From: an uncultured Clostridia bacterium
GTDB lineage: Bacteria > Bacillota > Clostridia > Christensenellales > UBA1242
DNA: 64,000 nt
Assembly: GCA_934778205.1 (NCBI GenBank)
Contig: CAKVOD010000001.1
Coordinates: forward strand, 198,973-262,972
Reading direction: 5' to 3'
Positions 25,339 to 34,323 of the stretch are shown in pieces (within the stretch, counting starts at the first letter, position 1; each line of letters starts with the position of its first letter). The position numbers and the translations under genes were made by a program. The notes beneath the pieces were generated by a model. It ran no database searches. It saw only the letters and a list, made by a program, of their open reading frames with translations, and was not told where the DNA came from.

Positions 25339-26226
25339 ATGAAATGTTTGTTTGTTGCAAACCCCAACAGTGGGCGTGGCACAATCGTCAAAAGAAAAGA
25401 TTATGTAATCAAAAGACTGCAAACTAAATTTGATGTTGTTGACTATCGCGAAACTGAGCATTCGGGGCATCTAACTGAGATTATCGAGGAGTGTTACGCC
25501 GACTACGATTGCGTTGTTGTTTCTGGCGGTGACGGCACAGTCAATGAAGCGGTTTCAGCGCTTGCTGAAAAAGAAAACGCGCCCGCAATTGGCTATATTC
25601 CAAGCGGAACGGTCAACGATGTTGCGCACACATTGCGCATTCCAAAGAGCGTCAAGCGCGCGCTCGACATCATAATAAATGGCAGACCGTTTGAATATGA
25701 TATAATGAAAATCAACGACAAATACGCAATCTATGTGTGTGGGTTTGGGTTGTTCACGTCCTCAAGTTATGAAACAAAGCAGTCGGCGAAACGCAGGGTC
25801 GGCAAAATTGCGTATGCTTTTAAGGCAACAAAAGAATTTTTTGTCGCAAAGTCATACGATTTTGAGTTTGAAGGCGACGGACAAACACTTTGTGGCAAAA
25901 CGGCGCTTGCGCTCATCGTCAATTCAAAGTATGTCGCGGGTATGAAATTCAATAAACCCGCCGATTTGCAAGACGGCAAGGCAGATGTTATCATTTTCCT
26001 TGAAAAGAAAAACAGAGTTAGTTTTGGCACAAAAATGCGAATTTTCAAAATGTTTTTGTGCGGAATCAATAGGGTTCGCCGTTCAAAACACGTGGCGATG
26101 TTCAGCGTCGCGAACGCAAACGTCAAGTGCAACGCGGTTGTCAATTGCGACGGCGAAAACGGGGGCGTCGGGGGATTTAGTATGAAAGTTATCAACAAAG
26201 GAATTAAGATTTATGCAAAATATTGA
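25339..26226 (+). CDS. Diacylglycerol/lipid kinase (DgkB/YegS family)
   Basis: 295 residues. FVANPNSGRG at the N-terminus, the nucleotide-binding VVSGGDGTVNEAVSAL, and GYIPSGTVNDVAHTL are diagnostic for the soluble diacylglycerol kinase family, which uses ATP to make phosphatidic acid. The start 25339 was chosen because family members begin just before this motif; an ATG at 25321 is in frame and neither has a clear Shine-Dalgarno site. The last 14 bases overlap the LtaS-like gene. LtaS releases diacylglycerol when it uses phosphatidylglycerol, and DgkB recycles it, so the coupling is functionally sensible. Confidence 0.9.
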   Translation: MKCLFVANPNSGRGTIVKRKDYVIKRLQTKFDVVDYRETEHSGHLTEIIEECYADYDCVVVSGGDGTVNEAVSALAEKENAPAIGYIPSGTVNDVAHTLRIPKSVKRALDIIINGRPFEYDIMKINDKYAIYVCGFGLFTSSSYETKQSAKRRVGKIAYAFKATKEFFVAKSYDFEFEGDGQTLCGKTALALIVNSKYVAGMKFNKPADLQDGKADVIIFLEKKNRVSFGTKMRIFKMFLCGINRVRRSKHVAMFSVANANVKCNAVVNCDGENGGVGGFSMKVINKGIKIYAKY

Positions 26227-28189
26227 AAGGTTGTATGCGCGAGAATGGTTATTCCCCGCGATGTTTGTGGCGTTTGCCGTAATTTTGGAAATGGTCAATT
26301 TTTTGACGCTTGGCATCGGCGTTTTTCCTACTTATTTTTTGTTTGATTTGTCGATTATCGCCATCTATCTTGGCATACTCTTTTTGATTCCAACGGGTAG
26401 CAAGGGCTGGATTTGGCTGGCGTCGTTCTTTTTGCTAATTCAAGTGGCTATGAACATTGTCAATGCCACCATCTACCGCGTGTTTGGCGACGTGTTCAGT
26501 TTGTCGATGCTCAACTTGGGGCACGAAGGGTTCAACGCCTTTAGGTTTGAATTCCTTGATTTTGGAATCATCATTTTGAACATTGCGATTTTTGGTGGAT
26601 TTATTGCAACGGCGTGCTATTTGCGAAAAAATCTTGACAGAACTTTGGTTTTGACAAAGAAAGGGCGCGTCGCAGTTGTTATTGCAATGTTTTTATCCTT
26701 TCAGTTGCTTGGAACAAGTTTGTTTGCAAGCACAGTCAATGTCGTCAGCGCGTCGCGTGACGTTGCTGAGCAAGAAACAATCACGTCCGACGAAGAATTG
26801 TGGGACAATATGTTTTTGAAAACCGAGTCAATCAAGCGTTTTGGTACATATGGATTTTATCTCAAAAATCTTAGCAACTATATATTCGCCGACGGCAAGA
26901 TGAGCAAAGCAACGCGTGAAAAGATTGAAAAATATTTGGCGAGCGGGCAAAGTAATCTTGCCACGCCAACAACTATGACAGGCGCGGGCGAAGGGGACAA
27001 CTTGATTGTCATTATGCTTGAAAGTTATGACAGTTTTGCCATTGACCCCGTTTTCACGCCGTACCTATACAGTATCAAAAACGGAACAGGACTTGCAACA
27101 TACTATGATAATTTTTATGCGCGCAACAAAACAAATATAAGCGAAGAAATTTCGCTACTTGGGCATATTCCAAACGACAAACTTTTGAGCGGGTATAATT
27201 CCAGTGTCGGGCTGACAACGCCATACTCACTGCCGAATTTGTACAAGCAAAACGCGGGCGAAGATAGCGCAGTCAATTATTTTCACGGCTACACGAAAAA
27301 GTTTTACGACCGCGAACACGTCAACGTTGCGCTTGGGTTTGAAAACGTCTTTGCGCTCGAAGATTGCACACTCGAAAACAAAACTAAAGAGTTCAACGAC
27401 TGGATTTTGGACAGCGAATATATCGACAATATGATGGACAAATTCATACCCGAGGGCAAAAGATTTTTCAGTTTTTATACGACAATCACAACACACGGCG
27501 CGTATGACTACAACAACAAGCGCTTGAGCGAAAACTTGGCGATTGTCGACGAAAAATTTGAGTTATATGAAGAATATATTGATGGTACGGGCGAATACAC
27601 CATTCCAAAAGATAAAGGCGACTTGAAAAAACTCAAGCACTTCAAAGCCGCTTGTATGGACACAGATAAAATGGTTCAAAATATTTTTGAAAGGCTTGAA
27701 GCGCTCAACATTTTGGACAAAACAACAGTTGTTATGTACGCCGACCACAACTGTTATTATTCAAACCTTTGCTATAAAATGAAAAATGTGCAAAAGGACG
27801 AATTTGAAAATACTGAAATCTATCACTTGCCGATGATGATTTACAACGACGCAATCGGCGGTGGAGTCAATCACACATTCTGCAACACATACGACATTTA
27901 TCCAACAATTTGCGACCTATTGAACATTGAGTATAACACCGCGCTCACGCAAGGATATAGTTTGTTTTCACCCGACATTGAAAAATCAGTGTTTGTGTCA
28001 TCGCTCAGCGGAATGTATACCAACAATTTGTTCACAAATAATATTGACGACGTGGTCGTCTTGGACGACACCTTGACCGCGGACGACGTCAAAGCGTTCC
28101 AAGCGCGCATCGTCGCATACTACAAAAAGCAAGAGTGCATCGAACTCATTTACCGCTACAATTACTTTAAAGTTGTGGCACGTGGTTGA
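26213..28189 (+). CDS. LTA synthase family protein (sulfatase-fold phosphoglycerol transferase)
   Basis: 658 residues. Five hydrophobic segments in the first 190 residues anchor it in the membrane. The extracellular sulfatase-type domain has IMLESYDSF (metal Glu), the Thr nucleophile in RNKTNISEEIS, THGAYDY, and MYADHNCYYS (metal Asp-His). LtaS polymerises glycerophosphate from phosphatidylglycerol into lipoteichoic acid. The order of motifs and length match. ATG 26213 has AAAGGA within the upstream gene, which it overlaps by 14 bases, so translation is probably coupled. The substrate could also be another phosphoglycerol acceptor, as in LtaS paralogues. Confidence 0.9.
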   Translation: MQNIERLYAREWLFPAMFVAFAVILEMVNFLTLGIGVFPTYFLFDLSIIAIYLGILFLIPTGSKGWIWLASFFLLIQVAMNIVNATIYRVFGDVFSLSMLNLGHEGFNAFRFEFLDFGIIILNIAIFGGFIATACYLRKNLDRTLVLTKKGRVAVVIAMFLSFQLLGTSLFASTVNVVSASRDVAEQETITSDEELWDNMFLKTESIKRFGTYGFYLKNLSNYIFADGKMSKATREKIEKYLASGQSNLATPTTMTGAGEGDNLIVIMLESYDSFAIDPVFTPYLYSIKNGTGLATYYDNFYARNKTNISEEISLLGHIPNDKLLSGYNSSVGLTTPYSLPNLYKQNAGEDSAVNYFHGYTKKFYDREHVNVALGFENVFALEDCTLENKTKEFNDWILDSEYIDNMMDKFIPEGKRFFSFYTTITTHGAYDYNNKRLSENLAIVDEKFELYEEYIDGTGEYTIPKDKGDLKKLKHFKAACMDTDKMVQNIFERLEALNILDKTTVVMYADHNCYYSNLCYKMKNVQKDEFENTEIYHLPMMIYNDAIGGGVNHTFCNTYDIYPTICDLLNIEYNTALTQGYSLFSPDIEKSVFVSSLSGMYTNNLFTNNIDDVVVLDDTLTADDVKAFQARIVAYYKKQECIELIYRYNYFKVVARG

Positions 28190-28265
28190 CATGGTCTTAT
28201 GAAAAACTTAGTCATTAATAATTTTAATTAAAATTTTACTATTTAAATATAGGTGTTATTTTTTG

Positions 28266-28293
28266 TTGACATCCTCAAAATGTATGATATAAT
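28266..28293 (+). promoter_or_regulatory. Promoter
   Basis: TTGACA (28266-28271), 16 bases, TATAAT (28288-28293), in front of the two-gene unit starting at 28340. Confidence 0.8.
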
Positions 28294-28339
28294 GAATTTG
28301 CAACTTAGTGTGGCTAATATCAAATAATGAGGAATGGGT

Positions 28340-28957
28340 ATGGAATTTTTAGAAAACTTTGAAATGCGTGAAAACAAGATAGTAGATACGGGACATTCTC
28401 AGTGGATACATAATGGAATTCCAAATTCCCCAGAAGTCGTAAGGTGGATAATGAGGATTTGGGCGTTGCTTTTAGGTCATTGTCTTGATTGTACAGCATT
28501 GTCAGGATGTTATTTTGCAAATAATAATTTACCAACTAATGTTGAATCTTCAAATGGACTTTTACATCCTAACTGTGATTGCTTTTTAGTTGAAGTTTCT
28601 GAAAGAACTATAAATGATGATTGCGAAGCGGTATGCCCAATTTCAAAATTTGTCGATTACATTTTTTCCGATAAATATGTAAGTAATGGGAAAAAAGCAT
28701 TATTTAATTCTTTTGGTTTCACAATTGAAGATTCATATAAACTAAAACGCGAGTATGAAAGACAAGCACGGGAACAGTACATAAACGGAGACTACATTAT
28801 AAAAAAAATAGATAAATTTGGGCTAAGTATCAATATATTAATTACATTAGTTAATAAAAATGGACGTGAATATAAGTTTTATAGTGGGTGGAAAGTATAC
28901 CCAGAGGGACTAATTAATTGCAATACACCATATGGAGCGAGATATGAAAAAATATGA
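28340..28957 (+). CDS. Cys-motif protein with DUF6883-like C-terminus (candidate toxin)
   Basis: 205 residues. The N-terminal half has CLDCTALSGCYF and LLHPNCDCFL, a CxxC...HPxCxC pattern like the C-terminal metal-binding end of phage Mu-F-type head proteins. The C-terminal half (FVDYIFSDKYVSNGKKALFNSFGF...YKFYSGWKVYPEG) resembles DUF6883, a small domain found in polymorphic toxin contexts. ATG 28340 has GAGG seven bases upstream. The stop overlaps the start of the next gene by 14 bases. A toxin role is an inference from domain resemblance and gene pairing. Confidence 0.6.
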   Translation: MEFLENFEMRENKIVDTGHSQWIHNGIPNSPEVVRWIMRIWALLLGHCLDCTALSGCYFANNNLPTNVESSNGLLHPNCDCFLVEVSERTINDDCEAVCPISKFVDYIFSDKYVSNGKKALFNSFGFTIEDSYKLKREYERQAREQYINGDYIIKKIDKFGLSINILITLVNKNGREYKFYSGWKVYPEGLINCNTPYGARYEKI

Positions 28958-29432
28958 TTTGGTTGAATTAGTGGATGTGGACGAGGACTTGCGCGCGCGC
29001 AATATTCCGCGCGGGTGCTTTGGAACAGTTGTTGCGCGACTTGCAGGCGATGCCTATCAAGTAGTGCTGTTCAATCCGCAAAACGAGGGCGAATATGCCA
29101 TTGTCGATGTTAGTGGCGCAAAACTAAACAAAGTCGGGGAGTTTGAAAAATCAATGATAGGGGATTTGAACGCATTTGTCGATAATTTTGATGTTGCAAA
29201 ACACAGTTCATTTGTGCGCGTCCAAATCAAAGAGTACGACAAAGTGGAATTAGTGACTGAGCGGGAGAAATACGCGCAACAAGATGTCCACAACGGCGAC
29301 ATTGGGTGCGTCACTTCCGCGTATGCAATCAAGGATGAAGTGGAAGTCGATTTCACGCGCGTTGACGATAGTGGCAACATTCGTGGCAGTGTCCTGCCCG
29401 TCAAAATTACCGACTTGAAAATCATACAATAA
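28944..29432 (+). CDS. Tandem DUF4926-like protein (candidate immunity partner)
   Basis: 162 residues made of two similar SH3-like halves: KKYDLVELVDVDEDL...RGCFGTVV and EYDKVELVTEREKY...NGDIGCVT, each in the DUF4926 pattern. ATG 28944, preceded by GGAG, lies within the end of the upstream gene, so the two are translationally coupled. DUF4926 genes commonly stand beside DUF6883 genes, as I recall; that would suit an immunity or antitoxin role, but this is inference. Single-copy DUF4926 proteins are about 70 residues, so a tandem version is unusual. Confidence 0.6.
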   Translation: MKKYDLVELVDVDEDLRARNIPRGCFGTVVARLAGDAYQVVLFNPQNEGEYAIVDVSGAKLNKVGEFEKSMIGDLNAFVDNFDVAKHSSFVRVQIKEYDKVELVTEREKYAQQDVHNGDIGCVTSAYAIKDEVEVDFTRVDDSGNIRGSVLPVKITDLKIIQ

Positions 29433-29464
29433 CAAAATAAAATGTATAAAACGTATTGACCATG

Positions 29465-29775
29465 CTAACAAAAAAGGTACATAGTCAATTAACTATGTAC
29501 CCAATTCCCAACAGTGCCACTGACTAAACCTGCAGCATCGGACTTTCCCGTCCGAGAACGAATGCAGATAGAATGAAATGTGCTATGCCGTCCGTCAAAG
29601 TAAATTGCTTGTAGGGACAGTACCTGCAGCCGTGCGCTATCGCACCAGCAACGGGGCTATCCCCACACGAGAACAAGTGCTTGTAGAAAGCAAACAAGTT
29701 CGGCGCCTACGCAACCAACTTGCACGTAGGAACAGTACTTGCAGTAGCGGGGCTATCCCCGCGGAGGATTTGATT
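29465..29775 (-). repeat. R2 repeats, minus orientation, two units
   Basis: Terminator palindrome GGTACATAGTCAATT... at 29476-29502, then CAGTGCCAC, a degenerate head, GGGACAGTACCTGCAGCC, head GTGCGCTATCGCAC, GGGGCTATCCCC, a second GGAACAGTACTTGCAG and head GCGGGGCTATCCCCGC ending only about 5 bases before the dUTPase Shine-Dalgarno site. No gene in the 343-base gap. Confidence 0.75.
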
Positions 29776-30222
29776 ATGAGAAAATTTGAAATAGTGAATA
29801 GTAGAAAATACGATAGCGAAATAAAAATGCCAAACCGCGCAACAAAAGCGTCCGCTGGCTATGACTTTTATTCGCCGATTGACGCGACCATTGAGCCAAA
29901 CACTGCAAAACTCATTTTCACGGACATAAAAGCGCGATTTGAAGATAACGAAGTACTAATTCTTTGTTCGACAAGCGGAATGGGCAAACGTGGTGTCGTG
30001 CTTGCCAACGGAATTGGCGTTATCGACGCGGACTACTACAACAACGCGGGCAACGAGGGAAACATTGGTTTTATGCTTAGGAATTTGGGCAATGAGCCTT
30101 ATGAAATCAAGCGTGGCGACAAAATCGGGCAAGGAATCTTCACAACGTTTTTGAAAGTTGATGACGAGGACGAAATTACCGCCGAGCGCGAGGGCGGGTT
30201 CGGCAGTACTGTCAAAAAGTGA
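29776..30222 (+). CDS. dut: dUTP diphosphatase (dUTPase)
   Basis: 148 residues. All five trimeric dUTPase motifs are visible: 1 AGYDFYSP, 2 STSGMGKRGVVLANG, 3 GVIDADYYNNAGNEGNIGFML, 4 GDKIGQGIF, 5 REGGFGST. It cleaves dUTP to dUMP and pyrophosphate, limiting uracil in DNA and feeding dTMP synthesis. ATG 29776 follows GGAGG; the frame extends upstream through repeat DNA, which is not coding. Dut can be cellular or phage-derived; the neighbouring BRO-type gene is phage-like, but there is no other phage structural gene here. Terminator at 30252-30287. Confidence 0.93.
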   Translation: MRKFEIVNSRKYDSEIKMPNRATKASAGYDFYSPIDATIEPNTAKLIFTDIKARFEDNEVLILCSTSGMGKRGVVLANGIGVIDADYYNNAGNEGNIGFMLRNLGNEPYEIKRGDKIGQGIFTTFLKVDDEDEITAEREGGFGSTVKK

Positions 30223-30251
30223 ATAACTTGTTATTGAATAAATTATAATTT

Positions 30252-30287
30252 AGTGTAGTAAGGTTTTAATCCGCTACACTTTTTTAT
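30252..30287 (+). terminator. Rho-independent terminator after dut
   Basis: Arms AGTGTAG...CTACACT followed by TTTTTTA. Confidence 0.75.
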
Positions 30288-30354
30288 ATTTATCAAATAA
30301 TTCAATGCAAGTTTTTAGATTATGTGATATAATTAATATATAAGAGAAAATGTT

Positions 30355-30897
30355 ATGTCTAGCATTAAGGTTTTTGAAGATAAGAAAATAAGGACTCAGT
30401 GGAATGCCGATGAAGAAGATTGGTATTTTTTAGTTGTTGATATTGTCGGGGTTTTAACTGACAAAGATTACAACAATGCTCGTAAATACTGGAAAATGTT
30501 AAAATGCAGATTAAAAAATGAAGGAAGTGAACTGGTATCATTTTGTTACCAGTTGAAATTACCTGCCCAAGATGGCAAGTTAAGAGAAACCGATGTCTTG
30601 AATACAAAAGGTATTTTAAGGCTTGTTCAATCAATCCCAAGTAAAAAGGCAGAGCCTTTCAAAATGTGGCTTGCGCAAATTGGAAGCGAAAGACTGGATG
30701 AAATTGCTGACCCACAAAAAGCCATTGATAGAGCTGTAGAAACTTATAGACAAAAAGGCTATCCAGAAGAATGGATAACTCAAAGAATGATGACCATTAA
30801 AATGCGAAAAGAACTTACTGACGAATGGCAAAATCGTGGGATTACGCAAGAAAAAGAATATGCAATACTCACAAAAATTCAATGTCGTCCATATTAA
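30355..30897 (+). CDS. BRO-N family protein, C-terminally truncated
   Basis: 180 residues: MSSIKVFEDKKIRTQWN begins a BRO/antirepressor-like N-terminal domain, continuing through LVQSIPSKKAEPFKMWLAQIGSERLDEIADP and ELTDEWQNRG. Relatives continue with EYAILTNEI...TVKEYKxxKGLKKENLRD; here the reading stops after EYAILT with eight unrelated residues. The last 29 bases overlap the end of the convergent XRE gene, so the C-terminal third was probably lost when that region joined. A paralogue with the complementary damage is at 62932-63725. TATAAT at 30328-30333. Function of this group is unclear; some are phage antirepressors. Confidence 0.75.
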   Translation: MSSIKVFEDKKIRTQWNADEEDWYFLVVDIVGVLTDKDYNNARKYWKMLKCRLKNEGSELVSFCYQLKLPAQDGKLRETDVLNTKGILRLVQSIPSKKAEPFKMWLAQIGSERLDEIADPQKAIDRAVETYRQKGYPEEWITQRMMTIKMRKELTDEWQNRGITQEKEYAILTKIQCRPY

Positions 30898-31111
30898 AGT
30901 ATGGACTATCAAGAAATTCAACAACCGAAATACCAAGTCCATATGCCGTCATAAAAAATAACGTCATATTAGGGCTTTTTGTTTTGCCATGTTTTATGCT
31001 TTGCAATGTCGACATAGGAATGCAACTTTCGCGTACAAACCTATATTGTGTCATTTTCTTTTCTTTTAGTAGTTCTTGCAATCTCAAAATGTATGCTTCA
31101 CTTATTGTCAT
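30869..31111 (-). CDS. XRE-type HTH protein, short
   Basis: 80 residues, essentially one helix-turn-helix domain: LRLQELLKEKKMTQYRFVRESCIPMSTLQSIKHGKTKSPNMTL... GAGGA precedes ATG. It is a close relative of the adjacent upstream gene (31121-31363): both are 80 residues, begin MTI(S/G)EAY and end in DDI(E/D)FL. The pair probably arose by tandem duplication. Likely DNA-binding regulator. Confidence 0.78.
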   Translation of the reverse strand: MTISEAYILRLQELLKEKKMTQYRFVRESCIPMSTLQSIKHGKTKSPNMTLFFMTAYGLGISVVEFLDSPYFNMDDIEFL

Positions 31112-31120
31112 TGCTTGTCC

Positions 31121-31363
31121 TCACAAAAAATCAATGTCGTCACTATTAAATATAGGGTCGTCAAGAAATTCATTGATTGTCATATTCAACCCGTTTGCAG
31201 TTTGATAGATTAATGTCATATTGGGACTTTTTGTGTGCTTGATTTGGATGTTTCGTAATGTTGATTCTGAGATGCAACTTTCTTTTCTAAAACGATACAT
31301 TGTCATTCCTCTTTCTTTTAAAAGTTTTTTCAATCTAATATAATATGCTTCGCCTATTGTCAT
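31121..31363 (-). CDS. XRE-type HTH protein, short, paralogue
   Basis: 80 residues starting at MTIGEAYYIRLKKLL, with GAGGTGG seven bases upstream; a longer frame to 31414 has no start signal. HTH region KERGMTMYRFRKESCISESTLRNIQ. Nine bases separate it from the downstream copy, so the two form an operon. Divergent from the regulator-like gene at 31492. Confidence 0.78.
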   Translation of the reverse strand: MTIGEAYYIRLKKLLKERGMTMYRFRKESCISESTLRNIQIKHTKSPNMTLIYQTANGLNMTINEFLDDPIFNSDDIDFL

Positions 31364-31491
31364 TAATAACCACCTCAGTGTCATTTTAACAAGTCTACTT
31401 AATGAAATTATCAACCATTTTGAGTGGATACAACCTAAAATAGTTGTTAATTACTAAAAATAGTGATATAATGAAAGGCAATGAGGTAGGA

Positions 31492-31863
31492 ATGGAGAGT
31501 GACGAGGAGTTTGTAAAAACCGTTGTTGTGACAATGGGCAATGGCGAAACAGAAAAAAAGGATATTGAAAAATGGCTGGAAGCCATTGCAAAAAATATTG
31601 TGCAAGCGCCAAACAAGCCGAATGTTTCAATCAAAGAGTTTGCTGAAAATTGTGGCATTGATTATAAAAGATTGCTTCAGTTTTTGGGAGATGAGCAAGG
31701 CACGCTCACTTTGCGCGAATTTTTGATTTTGTGCGAAAGTCTAAATCTTCGCGTTTCAAGAATGGTGGCTTATCCAAAGGAGCGGGGCTTTGATATTGAA
31801 TACGACGCCATTGATAATGACGATTACGAGTTCGATTTTTTTTTCGGGAAATTTGATTTTTAA
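31492..31863 (+). CDS. Putative HTH regulator
   Basis: 123 residues. SIKEFAENCGIDYKRLLQFLGDEQGTLTLREFLILCESLNL has the helix spacing of an XRE-like DNA-binding domain; an acidic, aromatic tail follows (DNDDYEFDFFFGKFDF). TATAAT at 31467-31472 places the transcript start near 31479, so ATG 31492 (GAGG five bases upstream) is the start, not the ATG at 31471 within the promoter. Confidence 0.6.
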   Translation: MESDEEFVKTVVVTMGNGETEKKDIEKWLEAIAKNIVQAPNKPNVSIKEFAENCGIDYKRLLQFLGDEQGTLTLREFLILCESLNLRVSRMVAYPKERGFDIEYDAIDNDDYEFDFFFGKFDF

Positions 31864-31982
31864 ATGAGTGATTAAAGGGGGACAAAAGCAATATGAGCAA
31901 TCAAATGCTCATAATGTTTTTTTAGATGTAGTTATTATCAAAAAGTTCCACTAATAGTTCATATTTGACGGACTTTGTTTTA

Positions 31983-32011
31983 TTGACAACAACAGAACTT
32001 TGTGTTATAAT
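31983..32011 (+). promoter_or_regulatory. Consensus promoter of the MoxR/VWA operon
   Basis: TTGACA (31983-31988), 17 bases, TATAAT (32006-32011), then AAGGGAGAGA before ATG 32035. Confidence 0.88.
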
Positions 32012-32034
32012 TTGGCTGAAAAGGGAGAGAGAAT

Positions 32035-34296
32035 ATGGTTAGCAATTATAAGGATATGCTTGTCAAAAAAAAAGTGCAGGAAAACATTAAGGGACTTGGG
32101 TTTGCTGGCGTTGTTGAAACATTTGATTATGCGTCTTTACCAAATTTTACATTGCGAGATAACTTGCGCGGGTTTTATACTCAAGCCACAGATTACGCAA
32201 AACTCAATGGTGCGAGAACTTTCTTCTATGGCGCTTATGCGGTGAATGATTTGCTAAATAGATATAATAACACTTCGCAAAATGAGGCGTGTACAATCTT
32301 TGCACAAATAAACGGGGTTGAAAAGCCTCAAGGGGAAACTACAGTTGTCAATGGAAATCAAAATTCGCATTCATTTGTTGACGTGGGGAATGATACCGTA
32401 GGGGTTCGTCCAGTCATTGCGATAAAAAAAGAAATGCTAGACTACATCAAAAACAGAATTTTTGTGAAATATGATGAAAAACTGGGCAAGAACGTAGAGT
32501 ATGTGACACTGGGCGAATATCCGCAAACGCTTTGCACGCAAGAAGAAACAATTATATTAAAAAACCATATGCAACCGACTGGCAAAAAATATTTATGCAT
32601 TTCACATCGTGCAACAGATGGTGTCGAAATGGTTTGTACTGAGCCATCGATGGCAAAACAAAAAGTTGTACAGGTGACACTTGATAGCACCCCCGGTGCT
32701 AAAAAAGAGGTATTCAAGGTAGAGCCGATTGAGTGGAAGATTGTTGCTTATGGATGGCAGAATTCGTCAAGCGGTGGGAATAAAGAAGAATACGTGACAC
32801 TTATGGCGGAAAAAGCAATAATTGCAGGGATTCCGTTTTATCCAAATAAGACGGATGAACTCGGCAACTATTGGCAAAATAGCACGATTCGCGGATATTT
32901 GAACGGGTATGACCTCAGCAAACGCGCGTCAAAAGATGTCATTGGTTGGTACGCGACTCGTGGCGGGGATTTTTCCGCTGGGAATAATTTCATTGATGAG
33001 GCATTGAGGGACGATATGACATCAATTTTGCAACTTTACAATGTGCTTGGTGTTAGCAACAATAATTATAATGTGACTACTCCGTCATTCGGCGGGTCGG
33101 GTTTCTTTGTGCCGAATGATGCAGTGGCAGACAATTCAAATGCCGTAGGTGCAAATGTGCAACCAACGAATGTTGGCAATGGTACAACGCAACCAATACA
33201 AATACCGCAACGAAAAACACCGCGCAAAAATCAGTTTGGCGTGACAGTGCAAGATGACCCTATGAGCGTCAATGAGCAAATCAAGTTTTATATAGAAAAC
33301 GGTAAGTCATTTATGTTGCACGGCGCAAGTGGCGTGGGTAAAACGCGCCGAGTTGAGGAAGCCGACCCCGACTTTGTGTCAATTGTTTTACGAAATGGGA
33401 TTTTGCCTGAAGAGGTAATTGGGAAAACAATTTATCCAAACAACGACAAAACGACAGGGGGCGTGTGGGTTCCGCCAGCGTGGTATGTTTCACTGTGTGA
33501 CAAGTGCGCAAGCGAGCCTGAGCGCAATCACGTGCTGTTCATCGACGAAATCACAAACGTGCGCCCGAGCGAGCAAAGTTTGGTGTATCACTTGGTCTTG
33601 AACAACTCAATTGGACCAAACGTCGGCAAATTGCCACAAAACTGCGTTGTTGTTGCTGCGGGCAACAGCAAAGAGGAGAGTGAGGCGGCGTACAATATGC
33701 CTGAGCCACTGTTCCGTCGTTTTGAAGGGCATATTGAATTAAAACCAAACATTAAGTCGTGGCTCGAGTGGGGCAGTGAACTAAAAAACGGACGTCCAAA
33801 AATCCATCCGCTTGTTGCAAGTTTTGTTGCCACGTTTGGTAATGATGTGTTCTATTCAGCGTATGATGCTGAAGAACCGCCAGAATTTGCAATTGACCCA
33901 CGCGGTTGGGAGCAAGTTTCAAACATTATTTATTCAAACAACGGCGTCATTGCAAAGGAACTCATAGCAAATAAAGTAGGGGTTGACATTGCAAGTTCAT
34001 TTGTCGCGTTTGCCAAGACTCCTCCACTTTCTGTGGAAGATATCTTGACAGATAACTATGACATAAGTGAAATACCAACGCAACCGTTGCAACAGTTTTC
34101 TACGATGATGACGTTGCGCAACGTCGCACCAAATGAGGTTGAAAAAGCGCGAACGTTTGTTGGAAAATATCTTGACGGCGAGTTGTTGCCAATCTTTGAC
34201 TCTGTTTGGGTTGGTGACGACAGCGAAAGGGCAATCATCATCAATGACTTGAAAAATCAAGGCAAAAGTTTAGACATTATGAAGAATAACAATTAG
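32035..34296 (+). CDS. DUF6273-like domain fused to MoxR-type AAA+ ATPase
   Basis: 753 residues. The N-terminal region (about 1-365) includes VTLGEYPQTL and, around 227-290, PIEWKIVAY...YWQNSTIRGYLNGYDLS, the pattern of DUF6273 modules. A Gln/Asn-rich linker (about 375-400) joins an AAA+ domain: Walker A GASGVGKT (about 429-436), Walker B HVLFIDEI (about 499-506), sensor VVVAAGNSKEES, and PEPLFRRFEGHIEL with the Arg finger region. MoxR ATPases remodel VWA-domain partners, and a VWA-like protein is encoded two genes downstream. Acts in the cytosol; target unknown. The DUF6273 fusion is unusual for MoxR. Confidence 0.82.
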   Translation: MVSNYKDMLVKKKVQENIKGLGFAGVVETFDYASLPNFTLRDNLRGFYTQATDYAKLNGARTFFYGAYAVNDLLNRYNNTSQNEACTIFAQINGVEKPQGETTVVNGNQNSHSFVDVGNDTVGVRPVIAIKKEMLDYIKNRIFVKYDEKLGKNVEYVTLGEYPQTLCTQEETIILKNHMQPTGKKYLCISHRATDGVEMVCTEPSMAKQKVVQVTLDSTPGAKKEVFKVEPIEWKIVAYGWQNSSSGGNKEEYVTLMAEKAIIAGIPFYPNKTDELGNYWQNSTIRGYLNGYDLSKRASKDVIGWYATRGGDFSAGNNFIDEALRDDMTSILQLYNVLGVSNNNYNVTTPSFGGSGFFVPNDAVADNSNAVGANVQPTNVGNGTTQPIQIPQRKTPRKNQFGVTVQDDPMSVNEQIKFYIENGKSFMLHGASGVGKTRRVEEADPDFVSIVLRNGILPEEVIGKTIYPNNDKTTGGVWVPPAWYVSLCDKCASEPERNHVLFIDEITNVRPSEQSLVYHLVLNNSIGPNVGKLPQNCVVVAAGNSKEESEAAYNMPEPLFRRFEGHIELKPNIKSWLEWGSELKNGRPKIHPLVASFVATFGNDVFYSAYDAEEPPEFAIDPRGWEQVSNIIYSNNGVIAKELIANKVGVDIASSFVAFAKTPPLSVEDILTDNYDISEIPTQPLQQFSTMMTLRNVAPNEVEKARTFVGKYLDGELLPIFDSVWVGDDSERAIIINDLKNQGKSLDIMKNNN

Positions 34297-34323
34297 TTTG
34301 CTAGTCGCGAAAAGGAGTATACT

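Noticed and set aside
29776..31863. Prophage remnant
   Set aside because: dUTPase, BRO and XRE genes alone are not enough; no integrase, terminase, capsid or attachment-site repeats were found.
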